This document shows, in pieces, positions 7,356 through 13,335 of a stretch of DNA of 20,193 nucleotides; position 1 is the first letter of the stretch; each line of letters opens with the position of its first letter. The notes beneath the pieces were generated by a model. That model did no database searches. It was not told where the DNA came from and worked only from the letters and a program-made list of their open reading frames with translations. The stretch spans positions 1-20,193 of the forward strand of contig CAZKJW010000039.1 of the NCBI GenBank assembly GCA_964553125.1, read 5' to 3'. The position numbers and the translations under genes are program-made. Source of the stretch: Aphodomonas sp964553125 (GTDB lineage: Bacteria > Bacillota > Clostridia > Christensenellales > Aristaeellaceae).

Positions 7356-8099
7356 TCAGACGCAAACGCAGCGCCGCATGAACTCCCGTTCCATGGGTCT
7401 GCCCTTTACCAGATGCGCGGCCGCGACCGGCGTGACCCATGCGCGCACGTCTTTTTTATCCGCCGCGCTTTTTTCACAGAAGAGATTGAGGTACTTTTCC
7501 GCCGTATCCTCCCGGCCCTGCGACCGGAAAAGCAGATAGGTTCTCGCCGCGTCCGCGTAAGGCTCGCCCTGCGTCGCGTGGCTCCAGTCAAGGATGAAAG
7601 GCCTGCCTTCTTCGTCGATCATGATGTTGGACGGAATGAAATCTCCGTGGCAGAGCGCCTCGCGCATGGGCAGCGCGGCGAGCGCTTCATTCAGCGCTTC
7701 GCGCTTTTCTTCCTCCAGACCGGAAATCTCAATCTTCCGCTTCATTTTATCGCGCATGTTCGTCAGAAGCGGCACGCGCTTTTGATGCACGGACAGCTGA
7801 AGATCGACAAACATTTCAAGGTATTTGTCGTAGTTCTCCGGCTCCTCCACCATCATCTGCTGCAGCTTCTTGCCCTCCACATACGCAAGGCTGATCGTCC
7901 ACTTGCCGTCCATCATCTGAACGGCCAGCAGCCGCGGAATCGGCAGCCCCGTTTCCTCAACGCGGGCCTGATTGATCGCCTCGTTGAGCACGTCCACCTT
8001 GGAATAGTCCGAATCGAACACCTTCACTACCGTATCGCCGTCGAGATATACGATTTTCGTCGTCCTTACCGCGATGATCCTATCCGCATGGATGCTCAT
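7356..8099 (-). CDS. Aminoglycoside phosphotransferase/choline kinase-fold protein
   Basis: A 247-aa kinase-fold protein of the APH/choline kinase superfamily and the first gene of the hydrogenase operon. Visible motifs are the ATP-binding lysine in VVKVFD (K26), the catalytic loop HGDFIPSN (H151, D153, N158) and the metal-binding ILDWSHA (D171). The C-terminus ends in Cys-Val-Cys-Val. The substrate cannot be read from sequence: small-molecule alcohols or sugars are usual, protein targets are possible, and antibiotic resistance is not indicated by context. A longer frame exists, but AAGGAGGG upstream of ATG 8099 sets the start. It lies 25 bp before the [2Fe-2S] gene and about 45 bases after the predicted transcription start. 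Confidence 0.82.
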   Translation of the reverse strand: MSIHADRIIAVRTTKIVYLDGDTVVKVFDSDYSKVDVLNEAINQARVEETGLPIPRLLAVQMMDGKWTISLAYVEGKKLQQMMVEEPENYDKYLEMFVDLQLSVHQKRVPLLTNMRDKMKRKIEISGLEEEKREALNEALAALPMREALCHGDFIPSNIMIDEEGRPFILDWSHATQGEPYADAARTYLLFRSQGREDTAEKYLNLFCEKSAADKKDVRAWVTPVAAAHLVKGRPMEREFMRRCVCV

Positions 8100-8149
8100 T
8101 CCGTTCCCTCCTTCAGACCGTGTTCCTTCGAGCAATCGAAATCGTTAAA

Positions 8150-8179
8150 ATTGTACCAGTCTCTCCACAAGATTTGCAA
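8150..8179 (-). promoter_or_regulatory. Promoter of the hydrogenase operon
   Basis: On the minus strand TTGCAA (8179-8174) and TACAAT (8155-8150) are 18 bp apart, with an extended -10 (TGG just upstream). Transcription would start near 8143 and give a 5' UTR of about 45 nt. It is the only good promoter seen upstream of the seven genes. Confidence 0.65.
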
Positions 8180-8182
8180 TGT

Positions 8183-8221
8183 GTATACGGAATAATACCA
8201 TATCATCATTGACATATCAAT
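8183..8221. promoter_or_regulatory. Candidate operators upstream of the hydrogenase promoter
   Basis: Two inverted repeats sit just upstream of the -35 box. ATTGA-CATA-TCAAT (8208-8221) is a perfect 5-bp arm repeat. GTAT-N8-ATAC is at 8183-8198. Their placement suits activator binding, for example by the LysR protein encoded next door. Neither matches the classical T-N11-A LysR box exactly, so the assignment is tentative. Confidence 0.35.
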
Positions 8222-8233
8222 ACTCATGCGCGT

Positions 8234-8258
8234 AAAAAAAGCGGCGCGCCTGCTTTTT
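8234..8258 (-). terminator. Intrinsic terminator of the lysR gene
   Basis: On the minus strand AAAAAGC and GCTTTTT arms enclose GGCGCGCC with one bulged A, and the run of seven T ends the element. It lies about 65 bp after the lysR stop. A-T symmetry could let it act in both directions, but no plus-strand gene ends here. Confidence 0.7.
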
Positions 8259-8322
8259 CAATCCTTTGCGCGCGCCTTCCTTTTCCGGACTGCAAGCGCT
8301 CCAACGCCGCCCGAAAGATTCT

Positions 8323-9243
8323 TTATTCGCTCTCGCCGCGCAGCGCGCGCACCTGCTTCATCAGCATATCGATGAACCGCAGATCCTCCTCCGAAAGCCG
8401 GTAGTCCTTGCGATAAACCAGCATGTCGCGTATTTTTCTCTGTTCGTCCGCGCAGGGGCGCGCCGTCAGCCCGTGCTTTTCAAGCATCCGGCGCGGCACG
8501 GGCGAAGCCCACATATACGCCTGCGGCATCCGGCCGAGCATTTCCAGCTGCGCGCTGCTTTCAAACAGCTGCACGCTCCGGCACGCCGCCGCGCGCTTTT
8601 CATCGCGCCGCACTTCCGGCTCAGTGGAATCGCCGGACGTGATTTCAATCAGCGGCTTCAGATCCTCCCGCCAGACCTCGTCGCGAATCGCAAGCGTGCT
8701 TTCCCGTGAAAAGAGCAGGCCGCACTCAAACTCGCCGATCAGCTCGGCCGTCAGCCCTTTTTCCGCCAGCAGTTTCTTGCAGTGCGACTCATGCTCCGTC
8801 CGATAACGGATGACGCCCAGATGATAGCCTTCCTCCAGAATGCTGTTCACCGCGCCGAGCGCGTTGCTCTCGCGATAAATCAGCTCCATCCGCTCCTGTG
8901 TTCCGAGCGAAGCGGCAAACTCCGCAAACGCGCACGCCGTATACGCCGCGTGCGGCGCGCACACGGAAAACCTGCGCGTGTGCAGCCGCTCCTCGCGATA
9001 CATTTTTTCAATCGCGTCCACCTGCTGCAGAATTGTCCGCGCATAGCCCAGAAACGCTTCCCCCTGCTCCGTCGGCACAATGCCCTTGGACGAACGGCGA
9101 AAAATCCGGATGCCCAGCTCTTCTTCCAGCTCCTTAATCGCGCGGCTGAGATTCGGCTGACCCATATACAGGTTCTCAGCCGCTTTTGTAATCGATGATG
9201 TTTTCGCCACTTCAACCGCATATTTCAGATGGAGCAGATTCAT
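8323..9243 (-). CDS. LysR-family transcriptional regulator
   Basis: A 306-aa DNA-binding regulator of normal LysR length. The N-terminal winged helix-turn-helix covers about residues 1-60 (SSITKAAENLY, then QPNLSRAIKELEEELG). A linker helix leads to a periplasmic-binding-like effector domain (about 90-300) whose ligand cannot be predicted. GGGGAGAATT before ATG 9243 supports the start. Unlike most LysR genes it is not divergent from its neighbour: it points the same way and ends just upstream of the hydrogenase promoter, from which a terminator separates it. Regulation of that operon is plausible but not shown. Confidence 0.92.
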   Translation of the reverse strand: MNLLHLKYAVEVAKTSSITKAAENLYMGQPNLSRAIKELEEELGIRIFRRSSKGIVPTEQGEAFLGYARTILQQVDAIEKMYREERLHTRRFSVCAPHAAYTACAFAEFAASLGTQERMELIYRESNALGAVNSILEEGYHLGVIRYRTEHESHCKKLLAEKGLTAELIGEFECGLLFSRESTLAIRDEVWREDLKPLIEITSGDSTEPEVRRDEKRAAACRSVQLFESSAQLEMLGRMPQAYMWASPVPRRMLEKHGLTARPCADEQRKIRDMLVYRKDYRLSEEDLRFIDMLMKQVRALRGESE

Positions 9244-9341
9244 TCAATTCTCCCCTCGTCTCACAGAAACGTCCGTGCGCATACGCGCAGCCCCAACCCG
9301 GCGCATTTCTTTCAGTCCGGATCATAGAAAACTTCCTTGCG

Positions 9342-9371
9342 ATTATATCGGGAATCGCCGTCCAAAGTCAA
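9342..9371 (-). promoter_or_regulatory. Promoter of the lysR gene
   Basis: On the minus strand TTGACT (9371-9366) and a perfect TATAAT (9347-9342) are 18 bp apart. The predicted start near 9335 leaves a leader of about 90 nt. It lies in the 161-bp gap after the MazG-like gene, which has no clear terminator of its own. Confidence 0.75.
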
Positions 9372-9404
9372 CCCAGACCCCGGACAGGCGGCGCTTCCCG
9401 CCCC

Positions 9405-9755
9405 TCACCGCTCCGGCGCGCGCGTCGCAGCTTTCTCCCGTTCCACCGACCGCTCCTCGCTGAACCCCTCGGGATAGCGCGCGCGCAGCTTTGCAATGTT
9501 TGCCGCAAGAATCTGCTCCAGCGGGATGTCCAGCGCGTACGCCGTCTCCGCCAGATACCACGCGACGTCGCCCAGCTCCTCAGCCAGATGCGCGCGATCA
9601 AGTGCGTGCCCCTGCGCCAGCCATTTCTTCACGATGTCAATCGCCTCGCCCGCTTCGCCGCAAAGCCCCATCACGCCGTTGATCAGCACGTCCTTTTTGT
9701 CGAGCGCCGGGTTCAATGTTTTCAGCGCAAGGCGCTGATATTCGTCAATCGTCAT
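9405..9755 (-). CDS. MazG-like nucleotide pyrophosphohydrolase
   Basis: A 116-aa all-alpha NTP pyrophosphohydrolase of the MazG/MazG-like superfamily, expected to hydrolyse a nucleoside triphosphate to monophosphate and pyrophosphate. The metal-binding pattern is visible as E34-x-x-E37 (GEAGEAID) and E60-x-x-D63 (EELGDVAWYL). It is a single-domain form, about half the size of E. coli MazG. The longer frame upstream is not used: ATG 9755 has AGGAAGGA upstream and overlaps the preceding stop codon (ATGA). It is last in its four-gene operon. The exact nucleotide substrate is unknown. Confidence 0.87.
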   Translation of the reverse strand: MTIDEYQRLALKTLNPALDKKDVLINGVMGLCGEAGEAIDIVKKWLAQGHALDRAHLAEELGDVAWYLAETAYALDIPLEQILAANIAKLRARYPEGFSEERSVEREKAATRAPER

Positions 9756-10030
9756 TTCTTTCTTTTCCTTCCTGCGGCGCACAGCCGCCGCACGACGCAC
9801 AGCGCCGCATAAGCAATCAGCAGATCGGCCGCCAGACCGCCCGCGCCGAGGAACACGGCGAAGCCGCCCGCATCCGGCATGCGAACCGAAAGGAACCAGA
9901 TCGGGAACCCGACATACAGCGTATTCTCCGCAATCCGCTGCGTGAACGGCAGCGCCGTCAGCACAAGCGAAAGCAGCAGCACAGCCGCTGAGGAAACGCA
10001 AAAGCTCCTGAAATCAAACCGCTTTTTCAT
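9752..10030 (-). CDS. Small membrane protein, unknown function
   Basis: A 92-aa protein I do not recognise. It has a basic N-terminus (MKKRFDFR), hydrophobic stretches at about 10-28, 36-50 and 54-80, and a very basic tail (RRLCAAGRKRKK). This suggests two or three membrane helices with a cytoplasmic C-terminus. GGGGAG lies upstream of ATG 10030. Its stop overlaps the MazG-like start by 4 bp, and it follows the hydrolase gene by 18 bp, so it is co-transcribed. The reading frame is supported mainly by this tight spacing. Confidence 0.65.
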   Translation of the reverse strand: MKKRFDFRSFCVSSAAVLLLSLVLTALPFTQRIAENTLYVGFPIWFLSVRMPDAGGFAVFLGAGGLAADLLIAYAALCVVRRLCAAGRKRKK

Positions 10031-10048
10031 GCTCCGTTTCTCCCCGTT

Positions 10049-10756
10049 TCACACTTCAACAAGCAAAATCGCCTCCGTGTCGCATGCAAGCCGCGCGGCG
10101 ATTCGCCCTTCGAGAAACTCAAACGCGCCGCCGTGCGCTCCGCGCGGACTGCACAGCGAATTCACCATCAGCACGCGGCGGGAAGCCTTCGCCGCCTGCG
10201 CGGCGTATTCTGCGCCGGCCGTTTCCCATTCGCCGGGCGTGTAATCGACGTACACCGGCCAGAGGAGCACCCCATCCGTGCGGAAGCGTTCGGGCGCCTC
10301 CCAGATATCGCCGCAAAGCGCGATTTTCATCGGCACGCCGCGATAGACAAACTCCTCCGCGCCCGTCCCCTCGCAGTAGTGCGCGCCCGTGCGCGAAACC
10401 TCTTTCCACCCCTTGGAAATGCGGCGGTAGTTGCAGAGCAATTCTCCATGCGCCAGCAGCGCGCACGAGGAATACAACGTTTCGCCGTCGCGCTCGATGT
10501 AGCCGAAAAGCAGATCAGTTTTGGAGCGCAGCGTCAGCGCGGCCAGCCGGCACATCGTCTGCGAATCCTTTGCTATCGCAATCTCCCGATCGGTTTCGTA
10601 GTCCCAGCAGAGCGCGTCGAAGCCCTGCAGAAACGCTTCGCCAAAGCAGAGCAGATCCGCCTTTCCCTGCGCCCGGCACAGCGCCTTTTTGATTTGCGAC
10701 AGGTTAAATTCCATGTTCCCGTTCACAAAGCGGCTGCTTGCCAGCCCGATCTTCAT
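10049..10756 (-). CDS. Carbon-nitrogen hydrolase (nitrilase superfamily)
   Basis: A 235-aa amidase-like enzyme. The Glu-Lys-Cys catalytic triad of the superfamily can be placed at E40 (CFGEAF), K115 (RISKGWKE) and C148 (ALCGDIWE). The spacing fits single-domain omega-amidase or carbamoylase relatives, but the substrate cannot be assigned. The protein is slightly shorter than the usual 260-280 aa. The start at ATG 10756 overlaps the GNAT stop codon (ATGA) and has GAAGGGG a few bases upstream. A much longer frame upstream overlaps the GNAT gene and is rejected. Confidence 0.85.
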   Translation of the reverse strand: MKIGLASSRFVNGNMEFNLSQIKKALCRAQGKADLLCFGEAFLQGFDALCWDYETDREIAIAKDSQTMCRLAALTLRSKTDLLFGYIERDGETLYSSCALLAHGELLCNYRRISKGWKEVSRTGAHYCEGTGAEEFVYRGVPMKIALCGDIWEAPERFRTDGVLLWPVYVDYTPGEWETAGAEYAAQAAKASRRVLMVNSLCSPRGAHGGAFEFLEGRIAARLACDTEAILLVEV

Positions 10757-11202
10757 ACCCTCGACCCCTTCGTCATTTGCAGCTCGCTCAGCGAAGCCGA
10801 CAGCGCTTTTCTCTCGCCCGTAAACCGGAACCCCTCGCGAAGATACAGCCTCTGCGCGCGTTCGTTCGTGCTCAGCACCCACAGCGCGGGCACGCCAGCG
10901 CACTGCTCCTGCGCATATCGCAGCAGGCGCGCGCCATAGCCCTTGCCCTGCGCCGCAGGAAGCACATACAGGTTTTCAATCAGGCTGCCGCAGACTGAAA
11001 CCACGCCCACGGGCGCGCCGTCCGCAAGCAGCCAGAAGACCCTTCCCTTTGCCATTTCGCCGCGAATATACTCCGCCTGCCGCTGCGCCGTGTGCGCCGC
11101 CACGAACTCCGGCGAGCAGAAGGACGCGTGCGACGCGCGCCATGCCTCGGCATGAACCGCGGCGGCCTGCATCAGGTTTTCTTCCGTCACTTTCGTTATC
11201 AT
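10753..11202 (-). CDS. GNAT-family N-acetyltransferase
   Basis: A 149-aa single-domain acetyl-CoA-dependent acetyltransferase. Strand one (ITKVTEENL) is at the N-terminus. The acetyl-CoA pyrophosphate loop is seen as QGKGYGARLL (about residues 89-98), followed by the C-terminal motif NERAQRLYLREGF. The acceptor is unknown. ATG 11202 matches the expected domain start but has no Shine-Dalgarno, and the -10 box ends 6 bases before it, so translation may be leaderless. The in-frame ATG 11175 has GGAAGA upstream and could be used instead, at the cost of the first strand. It is first gene of the operon with the hydrolase, membrane protein and MazG-like genes. Confidence 0.87.
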   Translation of the reverse strand: MITKVTEENLMQAAAVHAEAWRASHASFCSPEFVAAHTAQRQAEYIRGEMAKGRVFWLLADGAPVGVVSVCGSLIENLYVLPAAQGKGYGARLLRYAQEQCAGVPALWVLSTNERAQRLYLREGFRFTGERKALSASLSELQMTKGSRV

Positions 11203-11208
11203 GGTCTC

Positions 11209-11238
11209 ATTATATCGCCGCGGCGCATCCGCCGTCAA
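11209..11238 (-). promoter_or_regulatory. Promoter of the GNAT operon, possibly leaderless
   Basis: On the minus strand TTGACG (11238-11233) and a perfect TATAAT (11214-11209) are 18 bp apart. Only six bases (GAGACC) separate the -10 box from ATG 11202, so the expected first transcribed base is at or next to the start codon. Confidence 0.75.
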
Positions 11239-11254
11239 TGACGCGGCGTATTGG

Positions 11255-11275
11255 AAAAGGGCGGCCAAGCCGCCC
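11255..11275 (-). terminator. Intrinsic terminator of the glm operon
   Basis: On the minus strand a perfect 7-bp stem GGGCGGC/GCCGCCC with loop TTG ends in TTTTCC. It begins about 20 bp after the glmM stop and lies upstream of the GNAT promoter, so it separates the two units. Confidence 0.8.
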
Positions 11276-11293
11276 CTGAAACAATTTCTTCCC

Positions 11294-12643
11294 TTATGAC
11301 AGCCGCTCGCGCACCACTTCCGCGATGTGCTCCGCAACCTCCTGCGTCAGCGCTTCGTCGACGCCCTCCACCATGACGCGAATCAGCGGCTCCGTGCCGG
11401 ATACGCGCGCCACGACGCGGCCATTGTCAGCAAGGCGCGCTTTGCCTTCCTCGATGGCGCGCTTCACGTCCGCATCCATGTAGAAGGCCAGCTTGCCGTC
11501 GTGCGAGACGGTGACGTTGATCATCGTCTGCGGGTAGCGCCTCATGATTTTCGCCGCCTCGGCGAGGGTGACGTTTTCCTGCTTGAGATGCGCCAGCAGC
11601 TGCAGCGCCGTGAGCTGGCCGTCGCCGGTGGTGGCGAAATCGCGGAAGATCACATGCCCCGACTGTTCTCCGCCGAAGCAATAGCCCTCCATCTCCATTT
11701 CCTCCAGCACATAGCGGTCGCCCACCTTGGTGGCGATGAAGCCAATGCCGTTTTCTTCGCAGAACTTGGCAAAACCCATGTTCGTCATGATCGTCCCGAC
11801 GACCGTCTTGCGCGCCAGCTTTCCGCGGCGCAGCATATCGCGCGCGCAGATGGCCATGATGAAATCGCCGTCCACCACCTCGCCGTCCGAGTTGACGCAC
11901 AGGCAGCGATCGGCGTCGCCGTCAAAGGCGAGGCCCAGCGGCAGGTTGTTTTTTCGCACATAATCGGCCAGCGCCTCCAGATGCGTCGAACCGCAGCGCT
12001 CGTTGATGTTCACGCCGTCCGGCTCGTCAAAGAGCAGGCGCGCATCCGCGCCCAGCTCGGAAAACAGCCGCTTCGCCGTCATGGACGCAGAGCCGTTCGC
12101 GCAGTCCACTGCGAACGTCATTCCTTCAAGCGAGACCGGGATGGTGCTCTTGAGATGATCGACATAATCCTTCACGGCGTTTTGCTTGAAGCTGGCGCGT
12201 CCCACGTCGGCACCCGTTTTGAGTTCGACGCCCTCCGCGCCGTCGAGCACGATCGACTCGATCTGCTCCTCGATTTCGTCCGGCAGCTTGAAGCCGTCTC
12301 CGGAAAAAATCTTGATGCCGTTATACTCCGCGCTGTTGTGCGAGGCGGAAATCATCACGCCCGCATCCGCCTTATACTTGCCCACCAGATACGCGACCGC
12401 CGGCGTCGGCACCACGCCCAGACGGTAAACGTCCGCGCCCACGGAGCAAAGCCCCGCGCACAAAGCGCCTTCAAGCATATCGCCCGAAATGCGCGTATCC
12501 ATGCCGATGACGAACACCGGCCTTCTGCGCGCATGGCGCGAAAGCACGCTCGCCGCCGCGCGGCCGATCTGCATCGCCAGCTCGCACGTCAGCCTTTCAT
12601 TTGCGATTCCGCGCACGCCGTCCGTTCCGAATAGCCGTCCCAT
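11294..12643 (-). CDS. glmM: Phosphoglucosamine mutase GlmM
   Basis: Converts glucosamine-6-phosphate to glucosamine-1-phosphate on the way to UDP-GlcNAc for peptidoglycan; cytosolic, 449 aa, full length. Family signatures are FGTDGVRG near the N-terminus, the phosphoserine loop ISASHN with catalytic S101, the metal loop DGDADR (D241, D243, D245), the sugar-binding loop GEQSGH (325-330) and the phosphate-binding SGTEPLIR (415-422). The start ATG 12643 follows GAGAGG, which overlaps the end of the upstream gene; the stop-to-start gap is 2 bp. It is last in the glmS-led operon and followed by a terminator. Confidence 0.97.
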   Translation of the reverse strand: MGRLFGTDGVRGIANERLTCELAMQIGRAAASVLSRHARRRPVFVIGMDTRISGDMLEGALCAGLCSVGADVYRLGVVPTPAVAYLVGKYKADAGVMISASHNSAEYNGIKIFSGDGFKLPDEIEEQIESIVLDGAEGVELKTGADVGRASFKQNAVKDYVDHLKSTIPVSLEGMTFAVDCANGSASMTAKRLFSELGADARLLFDEPDGVNINERCGSTHLEALADYVRKNNLPLGLAFDGDADRCLCVNSDGEVVDGDFIMAICARDMLRRGKLARKTVVGTIMTNMGFAKFCEENGIGFIATKVGDRYVLEEMEMEGYCFGGEQSGHVIFRDFATTGDGQLTALQLLAHLKQENVTLAEAAKIMRRYPQTMINVTVSHDGKLAFYMDADVKRAIEEGKARLADNGRVVARVSGTEPLIRVMVEGVDEALTQEVAEHIAEVVRERLS

Positions 12644-12645
12644 GC

Positions 12646-13317
12646 TTACCTCTCTTCCCGGGCGACAACCTCGCCCGCGCGCTTGTAGATGGTCTTTTCC
12701 GCAACGATTCCGCGCACGCTCGAAAGCGGATACACAATGCTGCCGCGGCCGATCACCGTGCCGGGGTTCAGCACGCTCCCGCAGCCGATTTCGGCGTAGT
12801 CGCCCAGCATCGCGCCGAACTTGCGCAGCCCGGTTGCAATTTCCGGCCCGTGCAGCGTGACGTTTCCGTGGTCGCTGCGGAAGTTGGACGTAATCGCGCC
12901 GGCGCCCATATGCGCCTTATGGCCGAGAATCGAGTCTCCGACGTAGTTATAATGCGGCGCCTGTGCGCCGTCAAAAAGGATGCAGTTCTTCAGCTCCGTG
13001 GAGTTGCCCACCGTCGCGCCCTTGCCGACAATCGCGCTGCCGCGGATGAACGCGCAGTGGCGGATCTCCGCGTTTTCATCGACGATCAGCGGCCCGCCGA
13101 GAAACGCCGTGGGCGCAACCTTCGCCGATTTTGCCACCCATACGTATTCCGACGGGTGATCGAACTTCTCCTTCGGCAGGGTTTCGCCAAGCTCCACGAT
13201 GAACATTGCAATTTCGCCGAGCTTCTCCCATGGATAAACGTCGCCCTCGCCGAACAGCGGCGCGGCGATGGAGCGCGAAAGATCAAAAAGCTCCGATGCT
13301 TTCAGTTTCCATTCCAT
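12646..13317 (-). CDS. GlmU-acetyltransferase-like left-handed beta-helix protein
   Basis: A 223-aa hexapeptide-repeat protein lacking the GlmU uridylyltransferase domain. An alpha-helical N-terminus (about 1-60) precedes left-handed beta-helix repeats (about 62-210). Aligned from memory to E. coli GlmU, the acetyltransferase residues R333, K351, H363 and Y366 correspond to R92, K110, H122 and Y125; the VGN...PHYNYVGD stretch aligns without gaps. GlmU N377 is replaced by H136. Such proteins are often annotated as UDP-GlcNAc pyrophosphorylase, but no nucleotidyltransferase domain is visible here. Its place between glmS and glmM suggests acetylation of GlcN-1-P or a related amino sugar (inference). 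GGGAGG before ATG 13317 fixes the start; the gap to the glmS stop is 18 bp. Confidence 0.8.
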   Translation of the reverse strand: MEWKLKASELFDLSRSIAAPLFGEGDVYPWEKLGEIAMFIVELGETLPKEKFDHPSEYVWVAKSAKVAPTAFLGGPLIVDENAEIRHCAFIRGSAIVGKGATVGNSTELKNCILFDGAQAPHYNYVGDSILGHKAHMGAGAITSNFRSDHGNVTLHGPEIATGLRKFGAMLGDYAEIGCGSVLNPGTVIGRGSIVYPLSSVRGIVAEKTIYKRAGEVVAREER

Positions 13318-13335
13318 TGTGCTTTTCCTCCCTTG

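Noticed and set aside
7356..8099. Aminoglycoside-resistance phosphotransferase
   Set aside because: Only the kinase fold is shared. The gene heads a hydrogenase operon and nothing points to antibiotic substrates.
8141..8180. Rex (NADH-sensing) operator at the hydrogenase promoter
   Set aside because: TTGT-N12-ACAA is present at 8151-8170, but the spacing and inner bases do not fit the TTGTGA-N6/8-TCACAA type of site.
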